Source of the DNA: Ruminococcus sp. UBA3855
GTDB taxonomy: Bacteria; Bacillota; Clostridia; Oscillospirales; Ruminococcaceae
Assembly (NCBI GenBank): GCA_002392545.1
Contig: DGHF01000203.1
Span: 1 to 28,524 of the forward strand
Direction: 5' to 3'
DNA length: 28,524 bases
Shown here: positions 1-7,364 of the stretch, one piece after another
Numbering within the stretch: position 1 is the first letter of the stretch
How the letters are laid out: every line of letters starts with the position of its first letter
Program-made: the position numbers and the translations under genes
Notes under the pieces: generated by a model
The model's input: the letters and a program-made list of their open reading frames with translations, nothing else
Told to the model about the DNA's origin: nothing
Databases searched by the model: none

Positions 1-889
1 GCTGGACATACCGCCCAATCAATCTAACTTGTGCATCTGTGAGGGCTGTTCCCAATACGGCAATGGCATTCGTGAAGCCTGCCTGATTCATGGCGATAAC
101 ATCCATATACCCCTCACCAAGAATGAATGTTTCCGGATTGCCCTCTTTGGCGAAATTCAGCGAAAAAAGATTACTCCCTTTGTTGTATACGGGGGTATCA
201 TTCGTATTGAGATATTTCGGCTTGCTGTCGTCAAGGACACGTCCGCCGAATGCAACAATGTTTTTCCGTAAATCAATGATGGGAAATATTACCCGATTCC
301 GGAAATAATCATACACTGCGCCCCTGTCACTGCGCCGGCATACTCCAGCAATCACCATTTCATCATCTGTATAGCCCTTGTTCCGGAGATGGTCTCGGAG
401 CTGATGCCAGTCATCCGGCGCAAATCCCAGCCCATACCTGCGGATTGTTTCCATGCTCAGACCACGGCTTTGAAAATATTGCAGTCCTCTGGGGTCAGAA
501 CCCTTTAACAAATTGATGAAATAAATTTTTGCTGTTTCTCTGTTGATTTCCAGACACCGCCGGCGAAGGTCTGCGGTTCGTTCTTCCTGCGGATTCCGGC
601 TCGGAATTTGCAGGTTGCTTTGCTGGGCAAGTACCTGTACTGCTTCATAGAAAGAAATATTGTCCATTTTTTCCACGAAAGAAATCACGTCTCCTGTCGC
701 TCCGCACCCGAAACAATAAAAATGCTGGTCATCGGGATATATTGCACAAGACGGCGTTTTTTCTGTATGGAAAGGACAACAGCACATATAAAGCCGACCG
801 CTTTTTTTGACGGTGGTATATCTCCGGAACATCTCAACAATATCATTCATATCACGCAGTTTCTGCATGAATTCGACCGGAAATGCCAT
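1..889 (-). CDS. dnaG: DNA primase DnaG, N-terminal part (cut by left window edge)
   Basis: Primase that makes RNA primers at the replication fork. The 296 visible codons give the zinc-binding domain with the CHC2 pattern (C38-P-F-H41, then C59-x2-C62), the RNA-polymerase core (including RNRVIFPI and AFGGR), and the start of the TOPRIM fold with its acidic EGYMDVIA motif (E259). The protein continues past base 1, so the helicase-binding C-terminus is not seen. I chose the ATG at 889, preceded by GGTGAGGAG, because the N-terminus then matches the usual primase length before the zinc motif. It lies 76 nt downstream of the TPR gene on the same strand. In many Firmicutes dnaG precedes rpoD, which would lie outside this window. 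Confidence 0.96.
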   Translation of the reverse strand, partial: MAFPVEFMQKLRDMNDIVEMFRRYTTVKKSGRLYMCCCPFHTEKTPSCAIYPDDQHFYCFGCGATGDVISFVEKMDNISFYEAVQVLAQQSNLQIPSRNPQEERTADLRRRCLEINRETAKIYFINLLKGSDPRGLQYFQSRGLSMETIRRYGLGFAPDDWHQLRDHLRNKGYTDDEMVIAGVCRRSDRGAVYDYFRNRVIFPIIDLRKNIVAFGGRVLDDSKPKYLNTNDTPVYNKGSNLFSLNFAKEGNPETFILGEGYMDVIAMNQAGFTNAIAVLGTALTDAQVRLIGRYVQ

Positions 890-965
890 ACTCCTCACCC
901 TCTGTTAATATGTACAATTTTTCTTTTGGGAAATCCTCTTTTTTTCTGAAAAAATTTTGAAAAAA

Positions 966-1310
966 TCAGGAAATTGCTTCCAGAAGCCGAACCGCCGGAA
1001 GACAGGTTGCATTTCTCTTGATAGTTTCTTGCAAAATTCCCCTTGCTTTTGCCGTTTCGCCCCTCAATGCCAATTCTCCGGCATAGGAAACTGAAACAGA
1101 ATCAGAGCAAGGATTTAATGCAAATGCCTTTTCTAAACAGGCGAATGCTTTTTCTGAATTGTCTAATTTTTTCCAAATAAGATACAACCATTCATATGTT
1201 TTATAATGTTCGTCCATCTGGTTAGAATGTTCCAAATATTGGATTGCTTTCTGAAAATTGCCTTTCCGTAATTCATCAATACCAGAATGATAAAAATCAA
1301 TTGCTTGCAT
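966..1310 (-). CDS. Small TPR-repeat protein
   Basis: A 114-residue protein made of about three helical tetratricopeptide-like repeats: residues 5-30 with the GNFQKAIQYLEHS pattern, about 38-68 with NSEKAFACLEKAFALNP, and a third, weaker one near 75-105. It has no signal peptide, so it is probably a cytoplasmic protein-interaction module; the partner is unknown. Its ATG shares one base with the TAA of the upstream IMPACT-family gene (TAATG), and GGAGGG lies 7 nt upstream, so the two are very likely translationally coupled. The next gene downstream is dnaG. Nothing in the sequence ties it to replication beyond position. Confidence 0.8.
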   Translation of the reverse strand: MQAIDFYHSGIDELRKGNFQKAIQYLEHSNQMDEHYKTYEWLYLIWKKLDNSEKAFACLEKAFALNPCSDSVSVSYAGELALRGETAKARGILQETIKRNATCLPAVRLLEAIS

Positions 1311-1945
1311 TAGCTTCCCTCCACAGATGAAAAGTCTGCATATTCTGTCTTTCCTGCCTGAATCTGGATTTTTCCGCCGGAAAGGTCTGTCAATTCCTTG
1401 ATGAGTGCTTCACAGACTTCATTTCGGACAATGATTTCTAAAAATACATCCGTTCCGAAATTTTCCGACTTTTGCAGGATGCCGTACTTCGGGAAACAGT
1501 TCAGGGCTTTGCCGTAAAGGGGGTAATCCATGCGCAACATCAGGGGAGTACTTTCACACATATGACGAATTTCCGCTTCCTCACAGGAAAGTGCTGCACT
1601 GTGCGAATACGCACGGACTAAACCGCCTCCGCCTAATAAAATCCCTCCAAAATACCGCACGACCACACAGCAAATATCTGTCAAGCCCTTTTTCTGGAGT
1701 ATGTCAAGAACTGGGACTCCTGCCGTCCCCTGCGGTTCGCCGTCGTCGGAATAGCGTGTAATGTTGGAATCACGCAGAATATAGGCATATACATGATGTT
1801 TCGCTTTCCGGTGGTCGGCTTTCACGGAATTGATAAATTCAATCGCTTCGTCATTCGTCAGGACAGGAGAGAGGTAGCCGATAAATTCAGACCGCTTTTC
1901 CGTGAAACTCGTTTTGACAGGGGCGGATATGGTGAAATAGTCCAT
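1310..1945 (-). CDS. IMPACT / YigZ (UPF0029) family protein
   Basis: A 211-residue YigZ-type protein. The family N-terminal domain is clear: residues 46-52 (RKAKHHV), the signature SDDGEPQGTAG at 66-76, then VVVRYFGG and LGGGGLVRAYS through about 115; the C-terminal domain (about 135-205) resembles the ferredoxin-like DUF1949. The family is conserved, is related to eukaryotic IMPACT/Yih1, and its bacterial role is poorly defined. The reading frame extends upstream to 2140, into rpmE, but the ATG at 1945 has AAAGGAG 7-8 nt before it and gives the family N-terminus (MDYFTI), so the longer form is rejected. The start lies just 22 nt past the rpmE terminator hairpin. Confidence 0.93.
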   Translation of the reverse strand: MDYFTISAPVKTSFTEKRSEFIGYLSPVLTNDEAIEFINSVKADHRKAKHHVYAYILRDSNITRYSDDGEPQGTAGVPVLDILQKKGLTDICCVVVRYFGGILLGGGGLVRAYSHSAALSCEEAEIRHMCESTPLMLRMDYPLYGKALNCFPKYGILQKSENFGTDVFLEIIVRNEVCEALIKELTDLSGGKIQIQAGKTEYADFSSVEGS

Positions 1946-1967
1946 GAAATTCACTCCTTTAGACAAG

Positions 1968-1994
1968 AAAAACGGCACATAAAGTGACCGTTTT
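1968..1994 (-). terminator. Intrinsic terminator after rpmE
   Basis: Read on the minus strand, AAAACGG-T-CAC pairs with GTG-CCGTTTT around a short loop (one bulged T), followed by TTCTTG. It lies 36 nt past the rpmE stop and just before the YigZ-family Shine-Dalgarno. Confidence 0.75.
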
Positions 1995-2030
1995 CCTGAA
2001 AGTTCAAAAATTTTGGCTGATGCGTTCCAA

Positions 2031-2237
2031 TTACTTGTTATCCAGATTGAAACGTCTCTTGAATCTGTCAACACGTCCGCCTGTATCGACAAGCTTCTGC
2101 TTACCAGTATAGAACGGGTGGCACTTGGAACAGATTTCAACCTTGATGTCCTGCTTGGTGGACTGTACTTCCATCACATTGCCACAGTGACAAGTGATTG
2201 TGGTTTTGTACAATGTAGGATGAATGTCCTTTTTCAT
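2031..2237 (-). CDS. rpmE: 50S ribosomal protein L31, zinc-binding type
   Basis: Ribosomal protein L31 (68 residues) of the large subunit. It is the zinc-containing (C+) form: C16-x-C18 and C36-x2-C39 are all present, and the N-terminus MKKDIHP and C-terminal GRVDRFKRRF are typical. The ATG at 2237 follows GGAGGTG at 7 nt. It is transcribed alone from a near-consensus promoter (2347-2375) through a leader of about 100 nt, with a terminator at 1968-1994. Retention of the zinc form implies zinc-replete growth or a separate zinc-free paralogue elsewhere; no paralogue is in this window. Confidence 0.97.
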   Translation of the reverse strand: MKKDIHPTLYKTTITCHCGNVMEVQSTKQDIKVEICSKCHPFYTGKQKLVDTGGRVDRFKRRFNLDNK

Positions 2238-2340
2238 GCATATTCACCTCCGTAAATTTCTCTGCTCGCAGACAGATGCACCGCCTACGTCAGGCTGTTA
2301 CGGTAGCCCATCAATTTCCTTAGACAGTAGTACCTTTAAC
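2238..2340 (-). promoter_or_regulatory. Structured 5' leader of rpmE, possible L31 autoregulatory leader
   Basis: About 100 nt separate the predicted start of transcription from the rpmE ATG. Read on the minus strand it contains nested complementarity ACC..GCC / GGC-GGT and, nearer the gene, TCTGC-GA-GCAGA, ending at the Shine-Dalgarno GGAGGTG. L31 leaders bound by the protein itself are known in several bacterial groups, so autoregulation is a reasonable inference. I did not verify that this matches a described consensus. Confidence 0.5.
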
Positions 2341-2346
2341 TTTTAA

Positions 2347-2375
2347 AGTATAGCATATTTCCGGAATTTTGTCAA
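2347..2375 (-). promoter_or_regulatory. rpmE promoter
   Basis: Minus strand: -35 TTGACA (2370-2375), 17-bp spacer, -10 TATACT (2347-2352). A near-perfect housekeeping sigma promoter, as expected for a ribosomal protein gene. Confidence 0.88.
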
Positions 2376-2495
2376 GTGCTTCCGGAAATAATGAAAATAG
2401 TTCGTGAAAAAGCACAAAATTCATGTGTCGAAATTGTCAATTTCATGAAAAGTCCATCAATGAAAATTTATTTTTCGAAAATGAAAAAACATTTG
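2376..2495. other. AT-rich spacer between divergent rpmE and carboxypeptidase promoters
   Basis: This is the part of the divergent intergenic region (2238-2589) not covered by the rpmE leader and the two promoters. It is A/T rich. I see no credible gene and no clear operator; the short open frame here has no family resemblance. Confidence 0.6.
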
Positions 2496-2524
2496 TTGAC
2501 AATTGAAAAAAAAAGGGGTATAAT
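2496..2524 (+). promoter_or_regulatory. Promoter of the carboxypeptidase gene pair
   Basis: -35 TTGACA (2496-2501), 17-bp spacer, -10 TATAAT (2519-2524). Both hexamers match the housekeeping consensus exactly. About 60 nt of leader precede the TTG start at 2590. Confidence 0.9.
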
Positions 2525-2589
2525 AAGAGAGAATGGGAATATTCCTGTCAAAAGGAAGAATTTCTTAAATCCTGCGGAGGTGGTTTCAT

Positions 2590-3654
2590 TTGCAAAAAAC
2601 AAATCGTGAGAGAATGGTTATTCCTCGGAAAAGTGGAATCTTGGTGATGTTTCTGGGGCTGATGGTGATGCTGATTGGGGTATGGGCGATTGTCAAAATT
2701 TTTGGTGCACCTGATAAAGATTATACCCGAAGGCACGACCCTGAAGAACGTCAGGTATTATTGGCAATGACTGAGCCGGAAACAGAGCCGACTGAACCGC
2801 CTAAACTGGGGTATTGCTATCCGGAAACAGACGAAAGTACCCTGATTCTGGATGAACAAATTGACTGTAGCCTTGTGATGCTGACAGATGTGGACAATGC
2901 AAAAGTTCTGGCAGTCAAGGGCACACCAGACCAGCGGATTTATCCGGCTTCCATGACAAAACTCATGACATTGATTGTCGCTATTGAACATATTGAGGAT
3001 TTGGATGCAACTTTCACTATGACAGATGAGTTAATTAACTCTCTTCGTGAACAGCAGGCTTCTATGGCTGGTTTTGAAATCGGGGAAGAAGTAACCATGA
3101 AAGATTTGCTTTATGGTGCAGCATTGCCTTCCGGTGCGGACGGCACAAGCGGTCTTGCAATTTCCATTGCTGGTTCTGAATCGGCTTTTGTCGATATGAT
3201 GAATGAAAAAGCAGAGGAACTTGGACTGAAGAACACCCACTTCATGAACGCAAGCGGACTGCATGACCCTGCTCATTACAGCACAATGGAGGATATTACT
3301 GTCATTCTGGAATATTGCCTGCAAAATGATTTATGCAAGGAAGTTATTTCCACTTATCAGTATACCACCCGTGCAACCGAACAGCACCCACACGGGATTG
3401 AACTGACAAGCACTATGTTCAACAGAATGTATGGTACGGAAGTAGAGGGGATTACCATTCTCGGGGGAAAGACAGGCTATACTGATGAAGCTGGTCAGTG
3501 CCTTGTCAGCTATGCAGAAACAGAAGACGAGCACAGATACATTGCTGTTACTGCACAGGGCACAAATAAGTGGTATAATGTCTATGACTCTTTCAAACTT
3601 TATGGAGTTGTCACAGGTACTTATTCACTGGATACAAAGCCGGCGCATACTTGA
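2590..3654 (+). CDS. D-alanyl-D-alanine carboxypeptidase, peptidase S11 (DacA-like)
   Basis: A membrane-anchored penicillin-binding-protein type D,D-carboxypeptidase that trims the terminal D-Ala of peptidoglycan stem peptides. The 354 residues hold one N-terminal membrane segment (about 17-38), a Glu/Pro/Thr-rich linker (59-72), and the S11 catalytic domain with SMTK (S121 nucleophile, K124) and KTG (294-296). The second motif, normally S-x-N, reads S181-G-A183, so the Asn is replaced. The start is TTG at 2590: GGAGGTG lies 8-9 nt upstream, whereas the first ATG (2614) has no good Shine-Dalgarno. There is no long C-terminal extension and no obvious C-terminal amphipathic anchor. It lies 43 nt upstream of the VanY-like gene and is probably co-transcribed with it. 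Confidence 0.93.
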   Translation: MQKTNRERMVIPRKSGILVMFLGLMVMLIGVWAIVKIFGAPDKDYTRRHDPEERQVLLAMTEPETEPTEPPKLGYCYPETDESTLILDEQIDCSLVMLTDVDNAKVLAVKGTPDQRIYPASMTKLMTLIVAIEHIEDLDATFTMTDELINSLREQQASMAGFEIGEEVTMKDLLYGAALPSGADGTSGLAISIAGSESAFVDMMNEKAEELGLKNTHFMNASGLHDPAHYSTMEDITVILEYCLQNDLCKEVISTYQYTTRATEQHPHGIELTSTMFNRMYGTEVEGITILGGKTGYTDEAGQCLVSYAETEDEHRYIAVTAQGTNKWYNVYDSFKLYGVVTGTYSLDTKPAHT

Positions 3655-3697
3655 TTGATTCCGCTGGCTGGAATATTTACAGAAGGCGGAGAGCAGT

Positions 3698-4753
3698 ATG
3701 GGCAGAAACACAAAACAAATTAAAATGAAAAAAAAGAAGCCGAAAAGGCGGGTTTCTTTGGCTGGTGTGTATCTTATCTGCTTTACGCTGGTGGGGCTGA
3801 TATGGCCCGTTGATGCAGGTGTTCGCTTCGTGCGGAATATCAGCAGACAGAAAAACGGTCTTTTTGAGGGCGAAATGATTATTGCAGACGGAAATTTTGC
3901 AGATACCGTGAAACCTCTAAAACAAATGATTCTTGAAGTCAATCCGGCAGGCGGTTTCAACTCCGTGCCGGATTCTGCAACTTCTGGAAATTCCGGTGAT
4001 AATCCGGATGCTGTCCGCATTCCGGAAGGATGCATTCCCATCCAGAAAGAACACATTGAAATTTTTAGCGGTCTGGCTCTCAGAATCGACCAGACACATA
4101 AATTTCAGGGGAAAATAGATGCTCCTATGACCGATTTTGAAGGGAAAAATGACTGCTATCATGTCCGGCGCAAAGATTTGGAAATACAGCCCATTGCATT
4201 GGAGGCTCTCAATCAGATGATGCTTGCATATCAGACCATAACCGGAAAATGTGATTTTATGGTTTACAGCACCACAGAACCTTCCGACACGGAAGGCAGT
4301 CTTTATCCGGCGGAACTCCCTGACCGGAAAACAGGGCTTTGTGTTGACCTCTGTCTTTTGAATGAAGATGAAACAATTTCCATGTTCGTCAAATTCAATG
4401 AGTGGCTTTTAGCGAATTCGTGGAATTACGGCTTTGTGTTCAGTTATCCCGAAAATGGAAAGGATTTGACAGGAATCGCCCCTGCTCCCTATCATCTGCG
4501 CTATGTCGGAAAAATGCATTCCGCCGTTATGCATGACATGGGGCTGAATTTTCCGGATTACCTCGAAGAAATGCGGAATCATCCGATTTCTGACCCCTAT
4601 TACTATCATGATGGTACAAAAGATTATACCATTTATTATGTAAAAGCAAAATCAGGTTCTACCATTGTTCCTGTGACAATGACGGAAAATTGTGAGATTT
4701 CCGGCAATAATCAGGACGGTTTTATTATTTTTACAGAGGGAATTATCAAATAG
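3698..4753 (+). CDS. VanY-like M15 D,D-carboxypeptidase homologue, probably inactive
   Basis: A 351-residue single-pass membrane protein: a very basic cytoplasmic start (residues 1-18), a membrane segment at about 19-38, then an extracellular domain. The fold signature of the VanY/M15B family is clear in TGLCVDLCLL (212-221), WLLANSWNYGFVFSYP (236-251) and YHLRYVGKMHS (265-275). In active members the motifs are S-x-H-x2-G-x-A-x-D and E-P-W-H. Here the His zinc ligand is R210 and the catalytic Glu is A263; D217 and H266 are kept. I infer loss of peptidase activity with possible retention of peptidoglycan binding. The start at 3698 has GGCGGAGAGC upstream. It lies 43 nt after the S11 carboxypeptidase, and a terminator follows directly. 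Confidence 0.85.
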   Translation: MGRNTKQIKMKKKKPKRRVSLAGVYLICFTLVGLIWPVDAGVRFVRNISRQKNGLFEGEMIIADGNFADTVKPLKQMILEVNPAGGFNSVPDSATSGNSGDNPDAVRIPEGCIPIQKEHIEIFSGLALRIDQTHKFQGKIDAPMTDFEGKNDCYHVRRKDLEIQPIALEALNQMMLAYQTITGKCDFMVYSTTEPSDTEGSLYPAELPDRKTGLCVDLCLLNEDETISMFVKFNEWLLANSWNYGFVFSYPENGKDLTGIAPAPYHLRYVGKMHSAVMHDMGLNFPDYLEEMRNHPISDPYYYHDGTKDYTIYYVKAKSGSTIVPVTMTENCEISGNNQDGFIIFTEGIIK

Positions 4754-4790
4754 AAACAGCACCCCGATAATATCAGGATGCTGTTTTTTT
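4754..4790 (+). terminator. Intrinsic terminator after the VanY-like gene
   Basis: AAACAGCA-C-CC pairs with GG-A-TGCTGTTT (one C/A mismatch), followed by seven T. It begins right after the stop codon. On the other strand the T tract is interrupted, so it is at best weakly bidirectional for the converging AIM24-family gene. Confidence 0.85.
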
Positions 4791-4855
4791 GTCTTCATAT
4801 CAGTTCCAAAATCGCCGACAATATATCCAAAATGCCGTATGACTTTTTCTTTTGA

Positions 4856-5545
4856 TTACGAGCCACTGCTGTTTTTGATAACATATGCTGAAAGCGCATT
4901 CGCCATCTGAAAGATAGGCATGGTCTGAATCCAGATTTTTCCGGGTCCTGTGACTCTGGTGTTGAAAAGACCTTCACCGCCAAGGAAAATGTTTCCGATT
5001 CCCTTAATCTGCTCAATGTCAATCGAACAAGTGCCTTCCATTGCTGCGAGATAGCCGGTATCAATCAGCATGGACTGTCCTGCACCAAGTTCGTAGGAAA
5101 TCACACTGCCGTCAATTTCAAGCAGAAGTGAACCATGTCCTGTGAATTTCTGCATGATAAAGCCTTCACCACCAAAGAATCCAGCCCCGAATTTCTTCTG
5201 AAAGTACAGTTCATACTTGACATCCATGGAAGAGGCAAGGAATGCGGATTTCTGTGCAATAATGGTTTTCGCTCCGTCCAGCTCAATGGGCATGATTTCC
5301 CCCGGACAATTTGTAGCAAATGCAATCATTCCCTGTCCCTTCTGAGACGTATAAATATTTTGGAATAATGATTCGCCGGATACCATGCGCCCCAGCATCT
5401 TCCCGATACCGCCGTTTGAGGTGGTCTGCATTGATACATTTGGTGTCATCCATGCCATTGCGCCCCTCTGGCAAATCACGCTTTCGCCCTCTGCTAATGT
5501 CACGGTTGCGACGGGATAGGGCTTCCCCTGAATTTCGTACTGCAT
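4856..5545 (-). CDS. AIM24 / TIGR00266 family protein
   Basis: A 229-residue protein of the AIM24 (YdjH-like, TIGR00266) family, a beta-rich double-psi-like fold named for a mitochondrial protein; the bacterial function is not established. Family features: an N-terminal Q/E-rich start, GESVICQRGAMAWM (20-33), a central Gly-rich stretch GGIGKMLGRMVSGES, FGGEGFIMQKFTG (about 124-136), and the second half GIGNIFLGGEGLFNTRVTGPG near the C-terminus. The ATG at 5545 follows AGGAGGT at 8 nt. It lies 30 nt downstream of the metallo-beta-lactamase gene on the same strand, so the two form an operon. No signal peptide or membrane helix is apparent. Confidence 0.9.
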   Translation of the reverse strand: MQYEIQGKPYPVATVTLAEGESVICQRGAMAWMTPNVSMQTTSNGGIGKMLGRMVSGESLFQNIYTSQKGQGMIAFATNCPGEIMPIELDGAKTIIAQKSAFLASSMDVKYELYFQKKFGAGFFGGEGFIMQKFTGHGSLLLEIDGSVISYELGAGQSMLIDTGYLAAMEGTCSIDIEQIKGIGNIFLGGEGLFNTRVTGPGKIWIQTMPIFQMANALSAYVIKNSSGS

Positions 5546-5575
5546 AAAACAAGTACCTCCTGAATATGATATGAT

Positions 5576-7171
5576 TTACTTCTCAAACTTATTGCAGATT
5601 TCAGTTATCTGGTCAGTAAGTCTGGCAAGTTCTTTATTAGTGCGCCCCTCTGCGGACTTGACGATTTTTGTCAATCTCTCCAAAACTGCAAGGAGTCGCT
5701 GATAAACGGTGTTCGCCTTGGCTGTGCCGGATTTCTTTGCAATGGGTTTCGGAATGGCTTCCAAAGTGATTTGGTTTGCGATGGGGTCAAATTCCGTCCC
5801 ACTGTAGGGAGCATATGCAGATAATTTCAAATCGTTCTGCAAATGCGCTGTGAAATGCTCCATGACGGTACTTTCTCCATGAATGACGAATACACGTTTG
5901 ACGTTCTTGATGTGAGAAATCCACGCTGTCAGACCGTCTACGTCTGCATGACCAGAGATTCCGGGGAGCTGTTTAATTTGTGCATTCACCTGAACTACTT
6001 CACCAAATAATTTCACATGGTTTGCGCCCTCTACCAATGACCGCCCTAATGTGCCGTATGCCTGATACCCCACAAATAAAATGGTGTTCTGCGGTTGCCA
6101 GAGATTGTGCTTTAAATGGTGCTTGATTCGTCCGGCTTCACACATACCAGAGGCGGATATAATCACCTTACAGCGTTTATCAAAGTTAATGGCTCTCGAT
6201 TCGTCAGGGGTGGTAATCAACTGCAAATCTTCAAAGGAAATCGGGTTGATTCCTTCCTTGACATAGCTCATCGCCTCTTCATCATAACAACTGTTCTGAT
6301 TTCTCATGAAAATATTCGTTGCTTCAATCGCTAACGGACTATCCATGAATACCGGAAAATGGTCATGATTCTTGACTAATCCGTCCACTTTGATTTTCCG
6401 CATGAAATACAATATTTCCTGCGTTCTTCCGACTGCAAAAGACGGAATTATCACACTCCCCCCACGGTCAAAGGTCTGCTGTAAGACCTGCGCAAGGGCT
6501 GTGACATAATCTTTCGGGCGTTCATGTTTTCTGTCGCCGTAGGTCGATTCCATTACAACAAAGTCCGCTTCATCAATATATTGCGGGTCACGGATTAAGG
6601 GCTGATTCAGGTTGCCAATGTCGCCGGAAAATACGATTTTTCTTGTTTCGTCGCTCTCTGTCGCCCAAACTTCAATACTTGCAGACCCTAACAAGTGCCC
6701 TGCATCAATGAAACGCACTTCCACACCATCACATAACTGAAATTTTTCTTCATATTTGTGGGGACGTAACAAGGCAATCGCTCCAATGGCATCATCCATG
6801 GTATACAACGGAACATAAGGCTCTTCGCCTTTTCTCTGGGCTTTGCGGTTGCGCCACTGGGCTTCAAATTCCTGAATGTGTGCGCTGTCACGGAGCATAA
6901 TACTGCAAAGGTGCGCTGTTGCCTCAGTGGTATGAATCTCACCGCTGAAACCGCCGGCATACAACAACGGCAATAAACCGGAATGGTCTATATGTGCGTG
7001 TGTCAAAAGTACATAGTCAATCGCAGACGGCGAACAGGGAATTTTTGCATTTTCGAAATTGTCAACACCTTGCTCCATGCCGAAATCAATCAGCATTTTT
7101 GTTCCGTTTACTTCTAAATAGGTACAGCTTCCAGTTACTTCATGAGCTGCGCCAATGAACATCATTTTCAT
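5576..7171 (-). CDS. Metallo-beta-lactamase/beta-CASP fold RNA-processing exonuclease
   Basis: A 531-residue protein of the CPSF-like beta-CASP group (YSH1-type), expected to be a Zn-dependent RNase. The metallo-beta-lactamase part carries THAHIDHSG (H58, H60, D62, H63), DAGHLLGSA and FSGDIG. The beta-CASP part follows (SFAVGRTQEIL, FMDSPLA, ASGMCEAGR), with the RMMBL-type motif SGHADVDGL and VFVIHGE near 415-440. A C-terminal helical tail of about 60 residues follows. The frame opens at 7213, but the ATG at 7171 has AAAGGAG upstream and gives the family N-terminus (MKMMFIGAAHEVTGSC). It is first in a two-gene operon with the AIM24 protein. It is distinct from RNase J, which has a different N-terminus and is longer. 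Confidence 0.92.
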   Translation of the reverse strand: MKMMFIGAAHEVTGSCTYLEVNGTKMLIDFGMEQGVDNFENAKIPCSPSAIDYVLLTHAHIDHSGLLPLLYAGGFSGEIHTTEATAHLCSIMLRDSAHIQEFEAQWRNRKAQRKGEEPYVPLYTMDDAIGAIALLRPHKYEEKFQLCDGVEVRFIDAGHLLGSASIEVWATESDETRKIVFSGDIGNLNQPLIRDPQYIDEADFVVMESTYGDRKHERPKDYVTALAQVLQQTFDRGGSVIIPSFAVGRTQEILYFMRKIKVDGLVKNHDHFPVFMDSPLAIEATNIFMRNQNSCYDEEAMSYVKEGINPISFEDLQLITTPDESRAINFDKRCKVIISASGMCEAGRIKHHLKHNLWQPQNTILFVGYQAYGTLGRSLVEGANHVKLFGEVVQVNAQIKQLPGISGHADVDGLTAWISHIKNVKRVFVIHGESTVMEHFTAHLQNDLKLSAYAPYSGTEFDPIANQITLEAIPKPIAKKSGTAKANTVYQRLLAVLERLTKIVKSAEGRTNKELARLTDQITEICNKFEK

Positions 7172-7203
7172 ATAAATCACTCCTTTGTGAATCTGTTGCT
7201 TAT

Positions 7204-7232
7204 AGTATAGCATAACTTTTCAAAAAATGCAA
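7204..7232 (-). promoter_or_regulatory. Promoter of the beta-CASP nuclease operon
   Basis: Minus strand: -35 TTGCAT (7227-7232), 17-bp spacer, -10 TATACT (7204-7209). It is placed just upstream of the chosen ATG at 7171, giving a leader of about 25 nt. Confidence 0.7.
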
Positions 7233-7303
7233 TAGGTTTTTATCAAAAATATATAAATTTTGTCAATATCGTGTCACAACTTTTTTCAGTTCGGAAAAAC
7301 TAC

Positions 7304-7332
7304 TTTACATTTTCGTCGGAATGTGTTATAAT
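7304..7332 (+). promoter_or_regulatory. lepA operon promoter
   Basis: -35 TTTACA (7304-7309), 17-bp spacer, -10 TATAAT (7327-7332). The expected +1 is near 7339, leaving a leader of about 25 nt before the ATG at 7365. Confidence 0.85.
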
Positions 7333-7364
7333 AATTGCAATATACTGTAAATGGAGGAATACAA

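Noticed and set aside
608..949. Plus-strand open frame of 113 residues over dnaG
   Set aside because: It lies opposite the primase zinc-binding region and lacks any ribosome site.
1310..2140. 276-residue version of the YigZ-family protein
   Set aside because: It would overlap rpmE and its terminator; the ATG at 1945 has a proper ribosome site and the family N-terminus.
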